Shown: positions 1-7,122, numbered from the stretch's first letter. The stretch is 10,330 nucleotides of DNA from Nitratifractor sp. (GCA_015490055.1 WFYP01000214.1:1-10330), one strand, 5' to 3'. Notes: generated by a model from the sequence alone, not told the origin. Made by a program: numbers and translations.

Positions 1-119
1 AAACCATCTATATTATACTTATGCTCTTTAAGCGTTCTAAGTCGTGGCATAGGCAACATATTAAACTCTTGCTCTTTTCCAAAAGATAGTATATTGTTTA
101 CTATTAATCTAATTAACAT
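1..119 (-). CDS. AAA15-type ATPase, N-terminal part only (runs off the left edge)
   Basis: Thirty-nine codons are visible, starting at ATG 119-117 with an AAGG ribosome site nine bases upstream. The protein begins MLIRLIVNNILSFGKEQEF and continues with NMLPMPRLRTLKEHKY. This is the usual opening of SMC/OLD-like AAA15 ATPases, whose N-terminus reads roughly 'MLIxFxVxNFLSFxExxxF' and is followed by a Walker A loop about 20-40 residues later. The Walker A motif would lie outside the window and is not seen. Family members often work in phage defence (for example with RloB-like or nuclease partners) or act as overcoming-lysogenization-defect (OLD)-type nucleases. Which applies here cannot be told from 39 residues. 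It lies on the same strand as the conjugation operon, 151 bases beyond the primase gene, so it may be accessory cargo. The family call rests on the N-terminal pattern only. Confidence 0.6.
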   Translation of the reverse strand, partial: MLIRLIVNNILSFGKEQEFNMLPMPRLRTLKEHKYNIDG

Positions 120-270
120 ATTATTAGACCTTTTTCACATTTATTTTTATAATAATAGTTAAATTGTCTTAAATATAAGCTTTTCAATATATATAACGTG
201 AAAAAATCACATAATGCATAAACCAAGAAAATAGGTTTACGTTAATAACTCTAGCGTTATTAGAAAATAC
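120..270. other. Spacer between the primase gene and the AAA ATPase gene, with possible promoter
   Basis: No gene is seen here. The spacer holds one copy of the dispersed palindrome (242-263) and a weak stem TAAACC / GGTTTA (219-224 with 234-239, nine-base loop). It also holds a small A-centred inverted repeat GTGA-AAAAA-TCAC (198-210) and very AT-rich DNA. On the minus strand a TATTATAAA stretch near 148-156 could be a -10 box for the ATPase gene, but no convincing -35 box is visible. Neither stem is followed directly by a clean T-run on the minus strand, so I do not call a terminator. It is the longest non-coding gap in the window, which makes it the natural place for a transcription boundary. 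Confidence 0.5.
242..263. repeat. Dispersed 22-base near-palindrome, copy 1
   Basis: Arms TTAATAAC (242-249) and GTTATTAG (256-263) flank a CTAG core (251-254). It matches the reverse complement of copies 2 and 3 at 21 of 22 positions; only the last base differs. It begins seven bases after the primase stop codon and lies 123 bases before the ATPase start, so it could be an operator for the ATPase gene or an end-of-operon mark. No protein that binds it can be named. Confidence 0.75.
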
Positions 271-2796
271 TTATCTCCTGATTCCTTGTGTATCTTTTCT
301 AATGAGCTCTCGTTTTAGTCTCTTTTGATTAGACAGATTTAACTCTTTTTGAGTGGCTCTTACTTTTTGTTGTAATCTTTTAGACTTATCCAAAGCAGTT
401 TCAATAATCGCTTTAACTTCTTTTATCCCCTTTGATTTTGCTAAATCATTAAAATCTGAATAGTTAGCTCTTATCTCTTCATTAGAAAATGAGGGGTAAA
501 TGATATTTCGATGTGTTTTTATTGCAACTTCAAGAGCTTTTTTATAGCCTACATTCTCTTTTCCTTTTAACTCTTGATGTTTATCATTATCTGCTGCTAT
601 TAGAATGGTACTGTTGGGAAATTTTTTATTTAAGTTCTCTGTTACAGAGATAAGATTGCCTGAATCTACAGCAACAATAACCGTTTTTTGTGTAGCCTCA
701 TATATGGTAGCACCTGTTGCATACCCCTCTACTACAATGAATTCTTGAACTTGATGAAGATTTTGGTTTCCTATAATAAAAAAATTTCCCTCTTTTTTTG
801 AATGTTTATTAAAACCTTTGAAGTTCACATTTATCTTTTGATTAGACCAATGTTTACCATCTATATCTCTTAATGGCATAAGAAGATTTCCTTTGTTATC
901 TATTTTTAAATTATAATTTTTAACGCCTTTTGATTTTAGATAGGAATGGTCATTTGATGCTTCTATTGCATTTCTAAATGTTTCTTGTGCTTCTATTGAA
1001 GCAATTTCGTGTTCTTGTTGTTGTTCTTGTTCTCGTTCAAGTCTTTTAGTCTGATTAACAAGCTTTTGACGCTCTACGTCTTCTTTTGTAAGTCCATTAG
1101 AAAACTCATAACCTATTGCTTTCCAATTCTCTTTTACTCCTGTTTTATGGTTTTGAATAAATCCTGCAGGAACACCATCTGTGTATCCTATATACGCACC
1201 TGATTTTTTCCCTCTCTTATCACCAATAACGGGTACTCTGTGTATTTTACCGTCCATGATTGGCTCTTGGTTCATAATTAGTCCTTGAGACTCTAAAGCT
1301 TTTTTAAATAAATCAATGGCTTCTTGAAGGGAGATAACAGTTGTAGTTGATACTCTTTCTTCTTGATTGGTTAAACTCCAATTTAGAAAATTCTTAATGG
1401 GTGAACCTTTTGGTGCATACCATGATTTTTTAGATTTATCCCACTTTGCACCTGCTTGTTTTGCTTGGTCTTTTTCTCTGTATGGAACTACTAAATATGT
1501 ATCTCTTTCATAAACTTTTTCATGGTCTACCCTATCTCTTTTTTGAGATAGATTACTATCTTCTATCTTTTTATAATATTCTTCTAATGAATCTCTGGTA
1601 TCTATAAGAAGGGAAATAAGCTCTTTTATCTCCTCTTGAATAGGTTTGTCTATATCATAATGATTAATAATCTCTTTCGCTTTTTTTATTGACATATCTA
1701 ACTGCTCTAACTCTATATCTTTTGTTATGGCAGGAAGAGCAGTCTCTATTTGATTTAATTTTAACTCTTTATCTATCATCTGAATTACAGCTCCTTCTAA
1801 AATATCAGAAAACTCCTCTTTGGAAGTCAATTCATTGTTAATGCCCTCTTCTTTGTTTGTTTCTAATTTGTGTTCCTCTTGAAGGCTGGTGATAAAATTT
1901 ACAATTTTGGAAGCATCACTACAAGCTTTAAATATCTCACTTGGTTTATCTTCTAAAATAGATACCCAACTATCAATATAAGCATAATGTTGAGATGGGT
2001 CAAAATCTATTCCGATTTTGGAGGAGAGCATATATGAACCTATCTCTGCTCTTAGCTCCTCTTTTGCATATCCCATAGAACCAAAAGGATGATTTACATC
2101 TCGATTTAATCTACTTTCATGACCTGTCCAGTGTCCAAGTTCATGTAGAGCTGTTGAGTAGTAGTCTATTTCACTATGGAACTGCTCTTTTAAAGGAAGT
2201 TGTATGATGTCTTTTGATGGTGAGTAGAAGGCTCGATTTCCTCCTACATGGGTTATATTAGCACTAGAATTATTTAAGATTTTTTCGGCTGCTTCTATTG
2301 GTGTAAACTCTGTAACAATCTCTTTTATCTCTAAGTCCTCTTTAAGTGGATTGAGTCCATCTATTTGAGAAGCATTAAAAACAGTTGCATAAAATACTTG
2401 TGGATTGGTTAACTCTATAGTCTCTTTAATAGGTTCACCATTTTTATCTAAAATTTTATTCCCATCTTCATCAATCTTATCTACTTGTCTAGTAAATTTC
2501 CAATATTGTATGGTTATTCCTTTCTCGCCTCTTCTTACTTGTGCATTGATAGATTTTGCTTGTTTAAAGGTCATCCAACGAGGGTCACCACCCATTGTCA
2601 TTCCTGTAATACTTAGATTTATAAAATTGATTCCTTCATACTGTTTTCCTGTTATTGGATTGAAAGGAGCATTGTCTTGAATTTGTGACCCACTCCAGGG
2701 TCTAATCCAAGGAGCAGTACCCTGCTCTAGTGCTTCTATAATCTCTTTAGAGACTTTATCAATATAAGATAGTGTTTTGTCTTGTCTTGTTTTCAT
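271..2796 (-). CDS. ArdC-type metallopeptidase / TraC-type DNA primase fusion
   Basis: This 841-residue protein has several domains. Residues 1-150 match the ArdC N-terminal ssDNA-binding domain (APWIRPW, NPITGKQYEGIN). Residues 155-300 are the zincin-like metallopeptidase domain, with HELGH at 218-222 and a conserved EELRAEIGSYML downstream. Residues 310-420 are charged and helical. Residues 432-475 resemble DUF5710 (YLVVPYREKDQAKQAGAKW). Residues 600-800 are a TraC-like primase/TOPRIM region, with the likely catalytic Glu690 in VVEGYATG and the acidic pair Asp736/Asp738 in AADNDK. RP4 TraC combines an ArdC-like region with a primase, so the likely role is to protect and prime single-stranded DNA in the recipient, possibly after transfer of the protein itself. 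The ATG lies just three bases past the peptidase stop, so the gene is the last of the trb transcript. Its upstream ribosome site is weak (GAGAG), which suggests translational coupling. Confidence 0.87.
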   Translation of the reverse strand: MKTRQDKTLSYIDKVSKEIIEALEQGTAPWIRPWSGSQIQDNAPFNPITGKQYEGINFINLSITGMTMGGDPRWMTFKQAKSINAQVRRGEKGITIQYWKFTRQVDKIDEDGNKILDKNGEPIKETIELTNPQVFYATVFNASQIDGLNPLKEDLEIKEIVTEFTPIEAAEKILNNSSANITHVGGNRAFYSPSKDIIQLPLKEQFHSEIDYYSTALHELGHWTGHESRLNRDVNHPFGSMGYAKEELRAEIGSYMLSSKIGIDFDPSQHYAYIDSWVSILEDKPSEIFKACSDASKIVNFITSLQEEHKLETNKEEGINNELTSKEEFSDILEGAVIQMIDKELKLNQIETALPAITKDIELEQLDMSIKKAKEIINHYDIDKPIQEEIKELISLLIDTRDSLEEYYKKIEDSNLSQKRDRVDHEKVYERDTYLVVPYREKDQAKQAGAKWDKSKKSWYAPKGSPIKNFLNWSLTNQEERVSTTTVISLQEAIDLFKKALESQGLIMNQEPIMDGKIHRVPVIGDKRGKKSGAYIGYTDGVPAGFIQNHKTGVKENWKAIGYEFSNGLTKEDVERQKLVNQTKRLEREQEQQQEHEIASIEAQETFRNAIEASNDHSYLKSKGVKNYNLKIDNKGNLLMPLRDIDGKHWSNQKINVNFKGFNKHSKKEGNFFIIGNQNLHQVQEFIVVEGYATGATIYEATQKTVIVAVDSGNLISVTENLNKKFPNSTILIAADNDKHQELKGKENVGYKKALEVAIKTHRNIIYPSFSNEEIRANYSDFNDLAKSKGIKEVKAIIETALDKSKRLQQKVRATQKELNLSNQKRLKRELIRKDTQGIRR

Positions 2797-2799
2797 GAT

Positions 2800-3585
2800 T
2801 TATTTACTCTCTTCAATCGCTTCTTTTGCATCTTCTTCACTTAAAGCTCGCTCTTCAAATGCACCTAATTCTTCTGCCTCCTTTGCTGAATAGGTTATTG
2901 GTATAGATGGTATTCTTTTTTGATTAATCTCTTTTTGGAGTTCTTGTTGTTTTTTTAAATCTATTTTTTTGACAATTTTTACTCTATTATTTTTTTCCAT
3001 TTTTTTAAGTTCCTTTATTTCTGATTCTCTCATATAATGACCTTTATAGATTCTATATAGGTCATAGTGTAATGTTACTTTTGTAGGAGCTACCATTGCT
3101 TTTTTAGAAATAATAAAAAAGTTTTTTGGTAGTTCAATGGTCTTATTTTTGTTACTAACTTTTGGTAAAACTCTTCTTGCTCCTAAATAGGTACGTTGAT
3201 ACTTTTTACTAAGAGCTGATATTATAATTCCTCTCTTTTTACTTGCTGCATGAATGAATTTACCTTTTTCTAAATAGACACCTACATGAGTTACAGGTAT
3301 AGCTCTCGATGGGTCAGTATTAAAAAAGAGGAGGTCACCTTTATGTAAACGTCCTTTTACACGTTCTCCTATTTTAGATTGTTCATAGGCAGTACGTGGT
3401 AAATTAATGCCTATTTTTTTAAAGATATATTGGGTATATCCTGAACAGTCAAATCCTTTTGGAGTCTCTCCTCCCCAAACATATTTACCTCCAAGATATT
3501 TTTTGGCTAAAGTAGTTAGCTCTTGAGAAATATCTGCTAAAAGAATCGTGCAGGTTAGGGGTATGATAAGAAATATTTTTTTCAT
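2800..3585 (-). CDS. NlpC/P60 family peptidoglycan endopeptidase of the conjugation operon
   Basis: A 261-residue exported protein. Residues 1-17 form a signal peptide (MKKIFLIIPLTCTILLA, cleavage before Asp18). Residues 20-140 are an NlpC/P60 (C40) domain. It has the catalytic Cys47 in FDCSGY, His100 in THVGVY and a third residue His112 in FIHAAS, plus the typical GGxYVWGG lead-in and the LPRTAYEQ and GDLLFF blocks. The active site therefore looks complete. Residues 140-261 are a Lys/Glu-rich extension of unknown function. The enzyme should cut peptide cross-links in the periplasm. In this setting it probably clears a path through the cell wall for the secretion channel, the job usually done by a VirB1-type lytic transglycosylase. 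The trbI stop and this ATG abut exactly (TAA-ATG), so translation is probably coupled. The catalytic family is clear; the role in conjugation is inferred from position. Confidence 0.9.
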   Translation of the reverse strand: MKKIFLIIPLTCTILLADISQELTTLAKKYLGGKYVWGGETPKGFDCSGYTQYIFKKIGINLPRTAYEQSKIGERVKGRLHKGDLLFFNTDPSRAIPVTHVGVYLEKGKFIHAASKKRGIIISALSKKYQRTYLGARRVLPKVSNKNKTIELPKNFFIISKKAMVAPTKVTLHYDLYRIYKGHYMRESEIKELKKMEKNNRVKIVKKIDLKKQQELQKEINQKRIPSIPITYSAKEAEELGAFEERALSEEDAKEAIEESK

Positions 3586-4506
3586 TTAATACTCTAGTGG
3601 TTCAAGAATAATATCTTTGGTTGTAAAGATGTTAAATTTATATCCTGCTCTTATTTCAAGTGTAGGAGCAATATTCATATTTTTTTGTATCATTTGTCGA
3701 GCTACTTGTCCTAATTCAGAGATTAATGCTCCTATCATTTTTTGTCTATTGGTTTCTATATATTGATTTTGTTGAGTTCTATCTGCTGAGGCAATACCTC
3801 CTGTGATGGCTCCCATTAAAATAGCTGAACCAAATATTTTTAGATAGTGATTATTTATTTGGTCATTAAATCCTGCCACTCCTTGTTGGTTAACCCCATT
3901 CATGGTTCCAATATTGAGAGTCTGTCCATCTGGAAAGACAATTCGATTAAACGCGATTAATACTCTGTTTTGACCATATTGTATATTTGATGAATATACT
4001 CCTAAAAGCATTGAACCCTGTGGAATCAATAGATGATTACCTGTTGCAGTATCAAAAACATTTTCACTTACTTGTGCTTTAATTGGCCCTGGGAGGTCTG
4101 AGTTTATTGAGGTAATAAGTATTGAGGGGATTAGTGTCCCTGCTTTCATCTCATAAGGTGACATTGGTTTTGTTTTTTTAACATTAAGATAGTCATAAGA
4201 TGAGTGTTGCTCTTTTAAAAACATCTCATTTTGATTTAAATAACTCTGATTGTTTTTTTGATTTTCACTTTTATAGGCTTTTGCTATTTTAGTATAAATA
4301 TCTAATGGACTTGGAGGATTAGAGTTTGGAACTTCTCTAACAGAAGAGGGATTAGAGCTTTTTAATTGCACTTTTGTAGGTGCAGATAGTGCTGTTTTGT
4401 AGAGTTCCTTTTTATATTTCATTAATGCCAACTTCTCCTCTTGCAGTCTCTTTTCTAGCTCTTTATTTGAACTTGATGACTCCAAAGGATTTGAATTCTT
4501 TATCAA
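3586..4506 (-). CDS. trbI: TrbI/VirB10, C-terminal part (downstream of frameshift)
   Basis: These 306 residues hold the conserved outer part of TrbI/VirB10. Residues 1-120 are a Ser/Asn/Pro/Lys-rich linker. Residues 121-200 and 255-305 are the beta-barrel domain, with AGTLIPSILI, IPQGSMLLGVY and FNRIVFPDGQTLNIG. Between them is the antenna helix region HYLKIFGSAILMGAITGGI (220-238), which inserts in the outer membrane. The family protein spans from the inner to the outer membrane and joins energy supply to the channel. This frame has no convincing start: position 4506 is a TTG with no ribosome site, and upstream in frame lies a TAA at 4548-4546. Homology-like sequence continues upstream as KTLPLIEKQSKT up to the A-run, so this is the second half of a gene that begins at 4828. 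Removing one A from the run gives one continuous product of 413 residues, a normal TrbI length. Confidence 0.88.
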   Translation of the reverse strand: MIKNSNPLESSSSNKELEKRLQEEKLALMKYKKELYKTALSAPTKVQLKSSNPSSVREVPNSNPPSPLDIYTKIAKAYKSENQKNNQSYLNQNEMFLKEQHSSYDYLNVKKTKPMSPYEMKAGTLIPSILITSINSDLPGPIKAQVSENVFDTATGNHLLIPQGSMLLGVYSSNIQYGQNRVLIAFNRIVFPDGQTLNIGTMNGVNQQGVAGFNDQINNHYLKIFGSAILMGAITGGIASADRTQQNQYIETNRQKMIGALISELGQVARQMIQKNMNIAPTLEIRAGYKFNIFTTKDIILEPLEY

Positions 4507-4510
4507 GGTT

Positions 4511-4828
4511 TTAGATTGTTTTTCTATTAATGGTAGCGTTTTTTTTTATCTCTTGAGGCTTTTTTTGCTCCTCTTGTATCTTGCGTGACTGATAGAGTTT
4601 TGCGATAAAATTACTAGCTAAACTCTCTCCATCATTTCTAATTGTCTCTTGTTTGTGCTTTTCCATTTTTGATTTTTCTGTACGTTTTACCGTTGCATAG
4701 CCAAGTCCAAGAATAATACTCAAGAGTACAATAGAGATTATAACCATAGGCATTTTGCTCAATTTTTTTACATTTACGTTACTATTTTGCCCTGTAGGTG
4801 AGATATTTACATTTAAATTTCTATTCAT
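4511..4828 (-). CDS. trbI: TrbI/VirB10, N-terminal part (truncated by frameshift)
   Basis: This 105-residue frame starts at ATG 4828, ten bases after the trbH-like gene, with only a weak AGAG ribosome site. It has a short cytoplasmic N-terminus rich in Asn and Val, one transmembrane helix at about residues 27-48 (MPMVIISIVLLSIILGLGYA), and then a charged periplasmic linker. This is exactly the layout of the TrbI/VirB10 N-terminus. After residue 96 it enters a run of nine A and reads nine further unrelated residues (NATINRKTI) before stopping. The C-terminal half continues in another frame right after the run. As written the product would be an anchored stub with no channel domain. It could be a sequencing error, a true mutation, or a slippage-controlled gene. 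Confidence 0.85.
   Translation of the reverse strand: MNRNLNVNISPTGQNSNVNVKKLSKMPMVIISIVLLSIILGLGYATVKRTEKSKMEKHKQETIRNDGESLASNFIAKLYQSRKIQEEQKKPQEIKKNATINRKTI
4539..4547 (-). other. A9 homopolymer tract at the trbI frameshift
   Basis: The coding strand reads ATA followed by nine A (here seen as AAA AAA AA and then C). With eight A the frame is ATA AAA AAA ACG CTA and continues to the end of trbI. With nine it stops nine codons past the tract. A +1 shift, or loss of one A during transcription or replication, restores the protein. Runs of this length are known slippage sites for RNA polymerase and for replication. Confidence 0.8.
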
Positions 4829-4837
4829 GAAACTACT

Positions 4838-5557
4838 CTACTGAATATATTGAATATATCGAGATGACACATATTTATTATTTGATGAAATATCTCTACT
4901 TGATAGATTTTGTTTAACTACCCTACTCCATTTTCTTCCTGAGCTTATGATGGGTTCTTCTACATATATGATTGTATCTTTATAATATTTTCCTACAATT
5001 TTTCCCTTTAATGAAGGTCTATTTCGTATATTTAAAACAGGAGTTAAAACAATAGCTTTTTTTAAATTATATGAACTATGAGTATTGTTTTGATAAATAG
5101 TTTTTTTCAATCCTCGAGTTGTAAATGCAGATATTGGAATAACTTTGTTATCCTCTACCCTATAGAGACGACTTAGTGTAGCTAACCCAATATTATAGGT
5201 AGCCCTTATAATATTATCATCAATAAAATCTATTTTATAAGCAAAAGGGATAGCTACTCTATTTTTTTTGTAGGTGACTCCATATCCTGCATTACGTAAA
5301 GCCTCTTCTATTATTGTATTGTGAGTATTTATTGACGAACCTAGTTGCAAGTAAAACGTAGTTTTAGGGACAAGATAATACCTTTTTATAAAATTTATCA
5401 TATCTTGTGTAATCGTTTGATTGAGTTTGAAATGGTTTAAACTGACTTGTGAGATAAAGTACTCATCTTCTTTACCATTCAAAAGGTTACTGCAACTATT
5501 TAAAGTTAATAACGCTAGAGTTATTAATGGAATTTTTCTAATAATCTTCACTCTCAT
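4838..5557 (-). CDS. trbH: TrbH-like lipoprotein with C-terminal SH3b domain
   Basis: A 239-residue lipoprotein. The signal peptide ends in the lipobox LNSC with lipid-bearing Cys22. Residues 40-150 resemble TrbH: LQLGSS, IEEALRNAGYGV, IPFAYKIDFID, and IRATYNIGLATLSRLYRV. Residues 167-239 read as a bacterial SH3 domain (LNIRNRPSLKGKIVGKYYKD, W210, and the final KYVSSRYIQ). SH3b domains commonly bind peptidoglycan, so the protein may tie the outer-membrane complex to the wall. Position between trbG and trbI is that of trbH in Ti-type operons. It overlaps the end of trbG by 20 bases. The ATG at 5557 has no room for a ribosome site. GTG at 5551 lies six bases after GGGGAG and may be the true start, giving 237 residues. 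The TrbH assignment rests on pattern and synteny and is less sure than the lipoprotein and SH3b calls. Confidence 0.72.
   Translation of the reverse strand: MRVKIIRKIPLITLALLTLNSCSNLLNGKEDEYFISQVSLNHFKLNQTITQDMINFIKRYYLVPKTTFYLQLGSSINTHNTIIEEALRNAGYGVTYKKNRVAIPFAYKIDFIDDNIIRATYNIGLATLSRLYRVEDNKVIPISAFTTRGLKKTIYQNNTHSSYNLKKAIVLTPVLNIRNRPSLKGKIVGKYYKDTIIYVEEPIISSGRKWSRVVKQNLSSRDISSNNKYVSSRYIQYIQ
5506..5527. repeat. Dispersed 22-base near-palindrome, copy 2 (inside trbH coding sequence)
   Basis: Arms TTAATAAC (5506-5513) and GTTATTAA (5520-5527) flank a CTAG core (5515-5518). The single arm-to-core mismatch is G5514 versus A5519. It is identical over all 22 bases to copy 3. On the coding strand it encodes part of the hydrophobic signal peptide of the trbH-like lipoprotein (LITLALLT). 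The site is thus kept inside a coding region where sequence is loosely constrained. Confidence 0.75.
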
Positions 5558-6443
5558 CTCCCCATAGACTACTAGATTGGACTACATCTTTTTTTATGAT
5601 TGTTACCTTTTCTTGATTTTGCCCTACTCCTATAATTAGTATACCTTTTTTAAATAGTTTATCAACAATATAGTTGTTCCCCTTGAGTCGATAGTTGACT
5701 AACTGATTATTGTCTCCCTTATCTAAAACCATAAAAATTGGTGCCTCTTGATATTTCATACTATTTGGCATCTGTATATAGGTTTTTACCCCATCGTTAT
5801 AGACACGCACAGGTTTCCAAGATGCATCTCCTATAATAGTATATTTAAAATCTAAATTATCAATATTTTTTGAAATCAAAGATGTTACTCTTAAATTTTT
5901 ATTTCGTTTTTGCTTCTCTTTTTCTTCTTGAAAGTGTTTGTTATAAGCCTCCCACTTTTTATTAATTTTATCTCTGTACTTAAAATTAACAATTGGCATA
6001 TATTCATACTTTCGTGAAAAAAGATTCATATGATAAGTACGTCTATTTGTTGAGACAAAAAGTGTTGTCTCTAAGCCAACATCTGTAGTTTTAATGAGTA
6101 GATGTGAGGTCTGTTTGTCTCCTTCTCCTGATATAGATGGTGAGACTATCCATCTTGTTGTATCACCTAGTTGCACATCTTTAATCTTCTCTCCAATCTC
6201 AAATTGAATATCTGTAATCTTTAGAGGAGCTACAACGACTCTTGGCATAGTTGCCCCATAAAGAAAAGAGATTGAACCATCTTCTCCTCTAAAAGATTTA
6301 TTACCATTATTAAGCCACTCTTTGGCTAAAGAAATAGAGTGCCACTCTCTTTGTGAAAGATTTCGACTATTTTCAGACAATAAATCATCAGCTACCAATA
6401 GAGAACTTAACAGTAATAGACTCATAACAATATATCTTATCAC
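5538..6443 (-). CDS. trbG: TrbG/VirB9 outer-membrane channel protein
   Basis: A 301-residue periplasmic/outer-membrane component of the transfer channel. A signal peptide covers residues 1-18 (hydrophobic LLLLSSLLVA). The N-terminal domain (about 55-160) has the family pattern FLYGATMPRVVVAPL, DTTRWIVSPSISGEG, HLLIKTTDVGLETTLFVSTNRRTYH and the close of that block, EYMPIVNFKY. The C-terminal VirB9 domain (about 198-285) has YTIIGDASWKPVRVYNDGVKTYI, then PIFMVL, and finally the NYRLKGNNYIVDKLF block. In the core complex it pairs with TrbI/VirB10 and a VirB7/TrbH-type lipoprotein, and those genes follow directly. The start is GTG 6443, chosen because AAGGAG sits six bases upstream. No better start is seen. 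Length and domain order are normal and no lesion is visible. Confidence 0.93.
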   Translation of the reverse strand: MIRYIVMSLLLLSSLLVADDLLSENSRNLSQREWHSISLAKEWLNNGNKSFRGEDGSISFLYGATMPRVVVAPLKITDIQFEIGEKIKDVQLGDTTRWIVSPSISGEGDKQTSHLLIKTTDVGLETTLFVSTNRRTYHMNLFSRKYEYMPIVNFKYRDKINKKWEAYNKHFQEEKEKQKRNKNLRVTSLISKNIDNLDFKYTIIGDASWKPVRVYNDGVKTYIQMPNSMKYQEAPIFMVLDKGDNNQLVNYRLKGNNYIVDKLFKKGILIIGVGQNQEKVTIIKKDVVQSSSLWGDESEDY

Positions 6444-6449
6444 TTCTAA

Positions 6450-6455
6450 CTCCTT
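6450..6455 (-). promoter_or_regulatory. Strong ribosome-binding site for trbG, overlapping the trbF stop
   Basis: AAGGAG lies six bases upstream of the GTG start and shares bases with the TAA stop of trbF (6456-6454). This fixes a non-ATG start and implies re-initiation by ribosomes finishing trbF. Confidence 0.75.
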
Positions 6456-7116
6456 ATTTTATAATTTTTGTAAAGTTAAACTCTTTTATAAAGAGTCCTA
6501 TAGGATTTTTCATTATTTCAGATTGTGTTGTAGGTGGATTAAGTGTAATTATCATTGATGCTTTAAAGTTATCAGTTCGTATTTTTATACCTCTTGGGTC
6601 TGATACAATCTCTTCCCAATCAACCTGATAGGTCGCTTCATTTATCTTTACAACAGAATTAATTTGTACCCTCACACGCTCTTTTGTTAATCTTTCAAAA
6701 GGAGAATGCTCTTGGTAGTAGCTATTTACCACATTATAAGCAGTATATGATGGTGATAGATAACGATATATCTTCAATATCATCTCTTTTTGAATTTTAG
6801 CATCACCATAAATTGTCTTAAAATTTTGTATGAAGTCAGCAAGACTATATTTAATAACTCTTTGATTGTCTATATGCTTCTGTTTTGCATAATTAATGGC
6901 TTGGATAGCACCTAATTTATCTACCTCTACAACATAAGGAACCAATTTATTTTTAGAACCAATATAGATTAATCCTAAAATAGATAATAGTGTTGCAAAC
7001 AGAGAGATAAATGTAATAGTTTTCCAAGTTTTGACCTGTTTAATATAGCTCCCATATCGCTCATTCCACTCTCTGCGTCCATCTAAATATGGATTTATAG
7101 TTTTGTTATTAGGCAA
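6454..7116 (-). CDS. trbF: TrbF/VirB8 inner-membrane assembly factor
   Basis: A 220-residue bitopic inner-membrane protein. The N-terminal signature NPYLDGRREWNERYGSYI (residues 8-25) is typical of TrbF. A single transmembrane helix follows at about 33-53, then a conserved juxtamembrane segment KLVPYVVEVDKLGA (57-70) and a periplasmic VirB8-like domain (75-220). That domain includes YLSPSYTAYNVVNSYY, VRVQINSVV and the segment YQVDWEEIV. VirB8 homologues nucleate channel assembly and contact VirB9/VirB10. The start is TTG 7116: an AAAGGA ribosome site lies six bases before it, and the conserved signature begins only eight residues later, so no later start is possible. It sits between trbL and trbG with 11- and -3-base spacing. 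No lesion is seen. Confidence 0.93.
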   Translation of the reverse strand: MPNNKTINPYLDGRREWNERYGSYIKQVKTWKTITFISLFATLLSILGLIYIGSKNKLVPYVVEVDKLGAIQAINYAKQKHIDNQRVIKYSLADFIQNFKTIYGDAKIQKEMILKIYRYLSPSYTAYNVVNSYYQEHSPFERLTKERVRVQINSVVKINEATYQVDWEEIVSDPRGIKIRTDNFKASMIITLNPPTTQSEIMKNPIGLFIKEFNFTKIIK

Positions 7117-7122
7117 TTAAAA

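Noticed and set aside
198..239. Small stems GTGA-AAAAA-TCAC and TAAACC/GGTTTA as a terminator after the primase gene.
   Set aside because: The stems are short and AT-rich, and no T-run follows directly on the transcribed strand. They are mentioned only as contents of the spacer.
1197..1250. PVIGDK...AYIGY in the primase resembles the shared tail PIIGDE..IGY of TrbJ and the TrbK-position protein.
   Set aside because: As I recall the TraC-type family, this segment (VPVIGDKRGKKSGAY) is a normal conserved block. The spacing between the two halves differs and the DNA match is only about 11 bases.
3070..4390. APTKV occurs in both TrbI and the neighbouring NlpC/P60 protein.
   Set aside because: A five-residue match with about 11 shared bases. 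An APT-V motif is common in TrbI linkers, so this is probably chance.
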